Below, piece by piece: positions 58,415 to 64,000 of a stretch of DNA of 64,000 nt. The DNA comes from Desulfobulbaceae bacterium. Lineage in GTDB: Bacteria; Desulfobacterota; Desulfobulbia; Desulfobulbales; Desulfocapsaceae. The translations under genes and the position numbers were made by a program. The notes beneath the pieces are model-generated. The model was not told the DNA's origin, made no database searches, and was given only the letters and a program-made list of their open reading frames with translations. How positions within the stretch are numbered: position 1 is the first letter of the stretch; each line of letters starts with the position of its first letter. The stretch is taken from positions 1-64,000 of the forward strand of contig JAAELB010001045.1 in NCBI GenBank assembly GCA_024227155.1, written 5' to 3'.

Positions 58415-59455
58415 GTGAAAAAACTTGTATTCGCCCTGCTTCTTCTCGCACTTCTCATCCCCGGAACAGGAATCAGTGCAGAAAAAAAGAAAAATCCACT
58501 TGAGGCATGGAAACCAGCATTTGACCCCAGTGGTGCAAAATTTACCTATATACTCTCAAATGTCTCTCATCCTGTCATTGAAGGCGTAGGAGTTGGATAT
58601 CGAATAAGAGATAAAGTCTGGGAAAAATCAGGTGGCCGTCTGTACGTTGATTTTCGTCCTCTCAGCCAACTTGGAGGAGAAAAAGACGTAATTGCAAAAC
58701 TTAAGCTTGGTGCCGTCCAGGGAATGATGAGTTCCTCTGTTGCCGCCGCCAATGTTTCAGATCTACTTGGAATAGTCAACCTTCCCTATGTCGTAGATAC
58801 TTTTGACAAACTAGACACTTTTCGCAGCACTCCAGAACTGTGGGAACCATTTGCAAACGGGGCTCAAAGACAAGGCCTTCTCGTCGCTGACATTACCGGC
58901 TACGGACCCTACGGCTGGGCCACAACCACTCCTGTAAAAACCATAGGCGATGCTAAGGGGACAAATTTCAGAATTGCCCAGGCCCCTGTAAACACAGATA
59001 CCTACAAGGCATGGGATTTAAAATTTACTGTAATGCCCTGGCCGGACGTGCCCCAGGCATTACAGACTGGTGTCATTACCGGGCTCGACCACACCGCAAT
59101 TGTCTGCAATATCACTAAAAAATTCACCATAGCAAAATCATTCACCGAACTAAATTATGCTCAGGGTCTTTTCGTCCATCTAGTAAATAAACGATGGCTG
59201 AAAAAACTACCTCAGGATCTTCAGGACATTCTCCTTACAGTTATAGCCGAAGAAAGTGCGAAGACACGACTATTAACCCGTCAACAACATGACGTTCAGG
59301 TAGCCAAAGCCAAAGAGGCCGGGGTGGAATTCACCCAACTTAGTGTTGATGATATAAATGAACTGAAAAAAGCTGCTGAACCGGTTTTGGTGCAATGGAG
59401 TAAGAAAATTGGTCCGGATTACCTGGCCACAGTTCGAAAAACATTGACCCAGTAA
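58415..59455 (+). CDS. TRAP transporter substrate-binding protein DctP family
   Basis: A 346-residue periplasmic binding protein of a tripartite ATP-independent transporter. Signal peptide (1-22), then the DctP fold with LGAVQGMMSSSVAAANVS, GPYGWATTTPVKTIGDAKG, FRIAQAPVNTDTYKAWDLKF and VPQALQTGVITGLDHT. The start codon is GTG with GGAGG six bases upstream. The ligand, probably an organic acid, cannot be assigned. Confidence 0.92.
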   Translation: MKKLVFALLLLALLIPGTGISAEKKKNPLEAWKPAFDPSGAKFTYILSNVSHPVIEGVGVGYRIRDKVWEKSGGRLYVDFRPLSQLGGEKDVIAKLKLGAVQGMMSSSVAAANVSDLLGIVNLPYVVDTFDKLDTFRSTPELWEPFANGAQRQGLLVADITGYGPYGWATTTPVKTIGDAKGTNFRIAQAPVNTDTYKAWDLKFTVMPWPDVPQALQTGVITGLDHTAIVCNITKKFTIAKSFTELNYAQGLFVHLVNKRWLKKLPQDLQDILLTVIAEESAKTRLLTRQQHDVQVAKAKEAGVEFTQLSVDDINELKKAAEPVLVQWSKKIGPDYLATVRKTLTQ

Positions 59456-59479
59456 CCCTCTCATAGTAAAGGCTTGTTA

Positions 59480-59520
59480 CCCCAAAGATGACGTAAGGCT
59501 TCTGCTCTTCATCTTTGGGG
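59480..59520 (+). promoter_or_regulatory. Stem-loop between TRAP binding protein and DctQ genes
   Basis: CCCCAAAGATGA and TCATCTTTGGGG form a perfect 12-bp stem, without a following T-run. As at aapJ-aapQ, it sits directly after the binding-protein gene and may protect its mRNA or reduce downstream expression. Confidence 0.65.
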
Positions 59521-59651
59521 TTCCATTCGTTCTCATCTTCCAGGCCCACAACACACTGCCCCTTCAAACGTGCTAACGCTCTTAACTAGTTCCAGACATC
59601 TAGAGACTATAATGAGCAATCAACACAAATCAGTAAGTACTATTTCTTGAT

Positions 59652-60164
59652 ATGTTCATTAGAATTTTCAAAACAATCGACCGATTCTTCCTCCATCTGG
59701 AAGAATGGTCTCTTTTTATTACAATCTGCCTGGCTCTTTTTACTGCGATGGCTAATGTCATATTACGTAAAACAACTAACGACGTCAGTCTTTACTGGTC
59801 AGACGAAATCGTCCGCAAGGTGATCTTTATAGCAACATATATAGGCTGCGTTGCTGCGGTACGAAGCCGCTCGCTGGTACGAATTGATGCCCTCCCCCAG
59901 ATGCTGCCAATATTGAAAAAACCTCTAACGCTCTTTTCACATCTGGTGGTGCTGGTTTTTTCTCTACTGATGATCTACCTTGGCGTTCAGATGGCAGCAA
60001 TGATGTATGAAGATGAGTATGCACGAACTGCAACTCTTCAGATTCCAGAATATTTTTTCTATTTAGTTTTCCCTCTTATGGGAATCATGATGTTTTTGCG
60101 AACAATCATTGCCATACGCGAAGATTGGAGCGGAAAGAATGATATAACAGGGGAAAACAACTAA
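59652..60164 (+). CDS. TRAP transporter small permease DctQ family
   Basis: A 170-residue membrane protein with four predicted helices, the typical DctQ size. The segment YWSDEIVRKVIFIATYIGCVAA is the family's conserved second-helix region. It is overlapped by one base with the large permease gene (TAATG). It forms the membrane complex with DctM. Confidence 0.88.
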   Translation: MFIRIFKTIDRFFLHLEEWSLFITICLALFTAMANVILRKTTNDVSLYWSDEIVRKVIFIATYIGCVAAVRSRSLVRIDALPQMLPILKKPLTLFSHLVVLVFSLLMIYLGVQMAAMMYEDEYARTATLQIPEYFFYLVFPLMGIMMFLRTIIAIREDWSGKNDITGENN

Positions 60165-61450
60165 TGGATAACAGTTACCTGCTCATCTTTTCCCTCCTGC
60201 TTGGCTGCCTGGCATCAACTGTCCCGGTTTTTATGGCCCTGTTCTTTGCAGGAACCGTGGGCCTGGTTTTTGTGGTAGGCATTGATCCACAGATCGTCAT
60301 AGAGGTTCTTTATCGCAGTATGGATAAGTTTGCCCTGGTGGTGGTGTTATTTTTTGTTTTATGCGGCAATATCATGACCACCGGCTCCATCGTAGCAAAA
60401 TTAATCAAAACCGCAAATGTTCTGGTGGGCTTTCTTCCCGGTGGCCTGGCCATGGCGGGAGTGCTTGCCTGCGGTTTTTTTGGCGCAATTTCTGGATCCA
60501 CAGTAGCAACAGTTGTCGCCATAGGCGGGTTTATGATCCCAGCGTTGATAGAGAATAATTACGATGAAAAGTTCTCCGTTGGAATCATGACCACGGCCCC
60601 CATACTTGGGGTTATCATCCCACCCTCAATCGCCATGATACTCTACGCAATGGTTAGCAACGATCAGATTGAGGCTCTTTTTCTCACCGGTTTTATTCCA
60701 GGCCTGCTAATCATGCTTGCCATGAGTGGTTATGCGTACTTTGTCTGTAAGAAAAGGGGAATGAAACAACTGCCACGCCCCTCTCTGGCTGAAGTCTTTG
60801 CTGTTTTAAGAGAAAGTGTCTGGGCACTTATGCTGCCAATACTCATCTTTGGGGGAATCTACTCCGGTTTATTTACAGCCAACGAGGCTGCTGTTGTTGC
60901 CTGTTTTTACGCATTCTTTGTCGAGATCGTTCTCCATCGAGACATGAAGCTCAAGGATGTCAAAAAGGTCATTGTTGCTTCAGCAATCACCTCCTCAACC
61001 CTTCTCATCATTGTCGCCGGCGCTTCAGTATTCGGTGAATTCCTCACTTTTGAACAGATTCCGGGAAAAATCGCCTCGGTGGTTGTTGACAACATCGCCT
61101 CTCCATGGGTCTTCCTGCTCTCTGTAAACATTCTGTTACTGTTTATAGGGATGTTCATGGATATAATCTCAGCAACCCTTATTTTGACCCCCATTTTTTT
61201 GCCCTTGCTGGGGAAATTTGGTATCGACACCATGCATTTTGGACTCATTATGACCATTAATCTTGGCATTGGCTACTGTACCCCCCCGCTGGGAGTCAGT
61301 CTTTACATTTCCAGTGCAACAGTCGACCGTGATATAATCTATATCACGAAAGCTGTGCTGCCATTCCTGGTAATCCAAATTTTAATACTCTTTGTTCTGA
61401 CCTTCTTCCCGGATGTTGTTTTACTCCTTCCACGACTCGTCTATGGCTGA
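60164..61450 (+). CDS. TRAP transporter large permease DctM family
   Basis: A 428-residue, about 12-helix secondary transporter that imports the substrate carried by the binding protein, driven by an ion gradient. The family segments AISGSTVATVVAIGGFMIPA, GVIIPPSIAMILYA, TANEAAVVACFYAFFVE and GMFMDIISATLILTPIFLPL are all present. Its ATG overlaps the DctQ stop. Confidence 0.95.
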   Translation: MDNSYLLIFSLLLGCLASTVPVFMALFFAGTVGLVFVVGIDPQIVIEVLYRSMDKFALVVVLFFVLCGNIMTTGSIVAKLIKTANVLVGFLPGGLAMAGVLACGFFGAISGSTVATVVAIGGFMIPALIENNYDEKFSVGIMTTAPILGVIIPPSIAMILYAMVSNDQIEALFLTGFIPGLLIMLAMSGYAYFVCKKRGMKQLPRPSLAEVFAVLRESVWALMLPILIFGGIYSGLFTANEAAVVACFYAFFVEIVLHRDMKLKDVKKVIVASAITSSTLLIIVAGASVFGEFLTFEQIPGKIASVVVDNIASPWVFLLSVNILLLFIGMFMDIISATLILTPIFLPLLGKFGIDTMHFGLIMTINLGIGYCTPPLGVSLYISSATVDRDIIYITKAVLPFLVIQILILFVLTFFPDVVLLLPRLVYG

Positions 61451-61567
61451 TATACTTGATGTACCTTAGAGATACTATTCTTCTCCAATAATAGAATCTA
61501 CAGGGTACGTATCCACGCTTTTGCAAGATGCAAAAGAGTAGGCCCTTATTCATGAGTGGAGGTGACA

Positions 61568-61996
61568 ATGATACCTAAAATTTTAGTACCATTTGATGAC
61601 TCACCCACGGCGCAAAGAACCCTTGATACCATAATTGAATTGAGAGAGCGTTTTTCCAAAAACCTTACTCTTCTCTATGTGATCAACAGCAACCACCCCG
61701 CGTACAGTTTAATACCGCTGGTTCAAATGGAAACGGTAAAAGATAATGCCACAAAAGCTGGTCATCTGCTTCTGCAACGTGCTGAGAACAAGCTACAGGC
61801 AGCTGGTTTTGAGACAGAAGTTTTTTTAGAGTTTGGCGAACCACGCAACACAATCAGCCATATTGCAAATGAACAGGATTTTCAGTTAGTCGTGATAGGC
61901 AGACACGAAGGCGGGGGGGAAATACGTGACGTCCTCTTTGGCTCGGTTGCAAACCACGTACTACACAATGTGAAGTGCCCAGTCCTGCTATTTTAA
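61568..61996 (+). CDS. Universal stress protein UspA family
   Basis: A 142-residue cytoplasmic UspA-fold protein: KILVPFDDSPTAQRTLDTI at the start and a C-terminal VVIGRHEGGGEIRDVLFGSVANHVLHNVKCPVLLF, carrying the G-2X-G-9X-G-S/T nucleotide-binding pattern. UspA genes often follow TRAP transporter genes and bind ATP. The ATG at 61568 follows GGAGGTGACA. Confidence 0.93.
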   Translation: MIPKILVPFDDSPTAQRTLDTIIELRERFSKNLTLLYVINSNHPAYSLIPLVQMETVKDNATKAGHLLLQRAENKLQAAGFETEVFLEFGEPRNTISHIANEQDFQLVVIGRHEGGGEIRDVLFGSVANHVLHNVKCPVLLF

Positions 61997-62005
61997 ACCA
62001 CTCCG

Positions 62006-62047
62006 AGCCCGAATTTCTCATGAACTTTTTGGTGAGAAATCCGGGCT
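62006..62047. terminator. Bidirectional stem-loop after uspA
   Basis: AGCCCG-A-ATTTCTCA pairs with TGAGAAAT-C-CGGGCT around a 12-base loop. It starts nine bases after the uspA stop and lies between convergent genes. No strong T-run is present. Confidence 0.6.
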
Positions 62048-62123
62048 AAAGATTGAATTGCCCGAATTCATAGAACAGAGGAATACAAAAAACTTCAGTG
62101 TATTGAGGATGGTGATTTAAGCA

Positions 62124-62486
62124 TCATGCATCACGGTTAACACTCTCAGGAGTAAATGCAGGTAAGCAGATTGCAATATACTCAGCACCATCCTCTCCTG
62201 GACTACTATATCGAACCCACTCTCCTTTTCTGACAATAATAGCTTGTCCACTATGTACTTCCTGAACCCCTGAACTGGTTTCCACATGCAGCATACCTTT
62301 TAGGACAACCGTATACTCATCAAACTCAGGGGTCTGCCCCGGTTCAATCCAGCCGGAAGGGCTTTTCATGCGCGCAACGCTGATCTCTGGACTTTCCGAA
62401 TTGACACACCCGATAAATTCTTCTATGCGTTTCGGTTTGTTGCCCTCCGCTTCAATGACGGTCGGCTGCTCAATCAGTTTTGCCAT
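62124..62486 (-). CDS. Cupin-domain protein
   Basis: A 120-residue single-domain cupin. The core is visible in WIEPGQTPEFDEYTVVLKGMLHVET and VHSGQAIIVRKGEWVRYSSPGEDGAEYIAICLPAF. It should bind a metal or small ligand, but the histidine-rich metal motif is incomplete (the first motif lacks the usual His pair), so a binding or isomerase role is possible. Function is unassigned. Confidence 0.8.
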   Translation of the reverse strand: MAKLIEQPTVIEAEGNKPKRIEEFIGCVNSESPEISVARMKSPSGWIEPGQTPEFDEYTVVLKGMLHVETSSGVQEVHSGQAIIVRKGEWVRYSSPGEDGAEYIAICLPAFTPESVNRDA

Positions 62487-62612
62487 TTTGCTTCCATAAT
62501 TTATTGAAAAAGTAAGGAAGTAACTCTCCTTATCTCAAGGACCATTACTTCCCTTACCCCCTACTGCCAGATGTTTCCGGCATATTTTCTTTACCGGACT
62601 GAGAACACCACA

Positions 62613-63044
62613 CTACAGAGCGCAGATCTCTTCTCTGGAGAGAATGGTAAACTGGCCATCCTGTAGGGTTTTTATAGCTTCATCCATTTTTTCGAAGCGG
62701 AAAATAAGTACAGCATTCTTTCCTGTTCGGTTAACAAATGCGTACATATACTCAACGTTTATCCCTGCTTCATGGAGACATTGAAGAACCTTCGCCAGCC
62801 CTCCGGTCTTATCCTCGACCTCCACCGCGATCACATTAGTTTTACCCACAGTAAAACCATTATCCTTTAGCACTTCTTTGGCCTTTTCCACCTTATCAAC
62901 AATAAGCCTCAAAATACCAAAGTCGGCAGTATCAGCAACAGAGAGTGCGCGAATATTGACATCATTCTCGGCGAGAACTGTTGTTATTTCTGCGAGTCTT
63001 CCCGACTTATTTTCTAAAAATACAGCAATCTGCTCTACCAGCAT
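62613..63044 (-). CDS. Tandem ACT-domain protein
   Basis: A 143-residue cytoplasmic protein made of two ACT domains (about 1-70 and 71-143). Each begins with the typical strand and NKSGRLAEI / DKTGGLAKV ligand-site turn. Such proteins bind amino acids and in many anaerobes sit next to phenylacetate-CoA-ligase-like genes, as here with a 14-base gap, where they are thought to sense aromatic or branched-chain amino acids. Confidence 0.9.
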   Translation of the reverse strand: MLVEQIAVFLENKSGRLAEITTVLAENDVNIRALSVADTADFGILRLIVDKVEKAKEVLKDNGFTVGKTNVIAVEVEDKTGGLAKVLQCLHEAGINVEYMYAFVNRTGKNAVLIFRFEKMDEAIKTLQDGQFTILSREEICAL

Positions 63045-63058
63045 GGTTCCCCCTTTCT

Positions 63059-64000
63059 TCAGATTTTACGGTTGTCAATTACCCGTTGCGCCTTGCCTTC
63101 ACTACGCTGGATAGTCTTTGGTTCTACAAGTTTCACCTTACAGGTGACACCAAGTAAATCTTTAATTTCTTTCTGAATATGCCTTGCGAGGTTTTCGAGC
63201 TTACGAATCTCATCTGAAAAGACACCTTCACTCACCTCAACCTGGACCTGCATGGTATCGAGGTTTCCATCTCGTTCGACAACGATCTGGTAATGGGGCT
63301 CAACTCCTTCAACACCCATCAAGACATGTTCAACCTGGGATGGAAAAACGTTGACACCCCTGATAATGAGCATATCATCAGTCCGTCCGGTGACCTTCTC
63401 CATCCTCACCATGGTGCGCCCACAGGCACAGGTTTCATAATAGAGACGAGAAATATCCTTTGTCCTGTATCTGATTATAGGAAACGCCTCCTTGGTAAGC
63501 GTAGTAAAAACAAGCTCACCCTTTTCACCCGGTGGCAACACCTCCCCTGTCTCTGGATCAATAATCTCAGGTAAAAAATGATCTTCACAGATATGCATTC
63601 CACGATCCGTGTGCAGACATTCCTGGGCAACACCTGGGCCCATAACCTCTGAAAGTCCGTAAATGTCGGTGGCTTTGAGGTTTAGCTTTCGCTCCACCTC
63701 TTCCCGCATGTTTTCGCTCCACGGCTCCGCTCCAAAGATACCAACACGAAGGGATAGAGACTTTGGATCAACATCCATCGCATCCATCGCATCGGCTAGA
63801 TTAAGTGCATAGGACGGTGTTGAGAGAAGAACGGTGGAACCAAAATCCTTCATAATATTAATCTGACGCTTGGAATTTCCGCCAGAAACCGGAATTACCG
63901 TCGCACCGAGACACTCAATTCCGTAATGTGCACCAAGCCCTCCGGTAAAAAGGCCATATCCATAGGCATTATGAATCATATCATCTTTTGAGGCACCAGC
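63059..64000 (-). CDS. Phenylacetate-CoA ligase family protein (partial)
   Basis: An acyl-CoA ligase of the PaaK type, activating an aryl acid with ATP and CoA. The gene continues beyond the right edge: the frame stays open at 64000 with GASKDD before the first internal Met (63979). Visible motifs are [58 protein letters not shown] and a C-terminal catalytic region ending RVIDNRKI. Pairing with an ACT protein suggests the indole/phenyl-acetate branch of amino-acid fermentation or biosynthesis. Confidence 0.93.
   Translation of the reverse strand, partial: AGASKDDMIHNAYGYGLFTGGLGAHYGIECLGATVIPVSGGNSKRQINIMKDFGSTVLLSTPSYALNLADAMDAMDVDPKSLSLRVGIFGAEPWSENMREEVERKLNLKATDIYGLSEVMGPGVAQECLHTDRGMHICEDHFLPEIIDPETGEVLPPGEKGELVFTTLTKEAFPIIRYRTKDISRLYYETCACGRTMVRMEKVTGRTDDMLIIRGVNVFPSQVEHVLMGVEGVEPHYQIVVERDGNLDTMQVQVEVSEGVFSDEIRKLENLARHIQKEIKDLLGVTCKVKLVEPKTIQRSEGKAQRVIDNRKI

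Noticed and set aside
61500-61545. Possible extra copy of a repeat near uspA (GCGTGGATACGT shared with 591-602)
   Set aside because: The match is limited to about 14 bases and lacks the rest of the element; probably chance.

Overview
The window looks like a chromosomal segment of an anaerobic Desulfobacterota bacterium, most likely a member of the sulfate-reducing Desulfobulbales. This is inferred from gene content and protein style, not from a marker search. The main clues are an AhbD-type radical SAM heme synthase, a NapH/NosR-like iron-sulfur membrane domain, TRAP and AapJQMP transporters, DUF3786 and C_GCAxxG proteins, many large hybrid kinases, and a two-ACT-domain protein next to a phenylacetate-CoA-ligase-like gene. 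No rRNA, tRNA or CRISPR array was recognised.

Layout. 1-6.7 kb: repeats, an unknown membrane protein, surE, a double-Cache chemoreceptor and a methyltransferase-Nudix fusion. 7.2-14.9 kb: a signalling operon made of a TonB-dependent receptor with three in-frame ochre codons, a YfiR-like protein, a hybrid kinase and a REC-PAS-GGDEF-EAL protein. 16-21.6 kb: lysS, lolC/E, lolD and a CHASE2 adenylate/guanylate cyclase. 21.6-24.4 kb: a sigma-54 promoter driving a probable small RNA, a miniature transposon at the 3' end of mlaA, and a TetR gene with a perfect operator facing only the tail of a lost efflux pump. 24.4-31.1 kb (minus strand): hisD, rsmG, leuB, a divergent PRPP synthetase and a cNMP/AAA+/iron-sulfur fusion. 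31.5-34.3 kb: ahbD, hemE and an HD hydrolase. 34.6-38.8 kb: aapJQMP. 39-48 kb: SLC13 transporter, small cysteine-rich proteins, and a hybrid kinase operon with an intact and a broken BMP-type binding protein. 48-51 kb: copA and copZ. 51-58 kb: SbmA-like, DUF3999/DUF2339, radical SAM, rph. 58-64 kb: TRAP transporter, UspA, cupin, ACT protein and a partial PaaK-like ligase.

Three families of short repeats shape the non-coding space. (a) A roughly 125-165 bp element ending in GGAGTAAGGCACTAA is seen seven times, on both strands, mostly against gene ends, and it supplies the stop codon of several genes. (b) A 154-156 bp IS66-like miniature element is seen twice, each copy flanked by a perfect 8-bp target duplication. 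(c) A 142 bp element is seen once, with 17-bp inverted ends and a 4-bp duplication. Together with three gene remnants (MFS pump, BMP protein, DUF3369-type receiver) and the interrupted TonB receptor, they indicate ongoing small-scale remodelling.

The observations most worth following are the triple-ochre TonB receptor, the seven-copy repeat family, the sigma-54-driven small RNA candidate, the cNMP/AAA+/4Fe-4S membrane fusion, and the pairing of hemE with ahbD.
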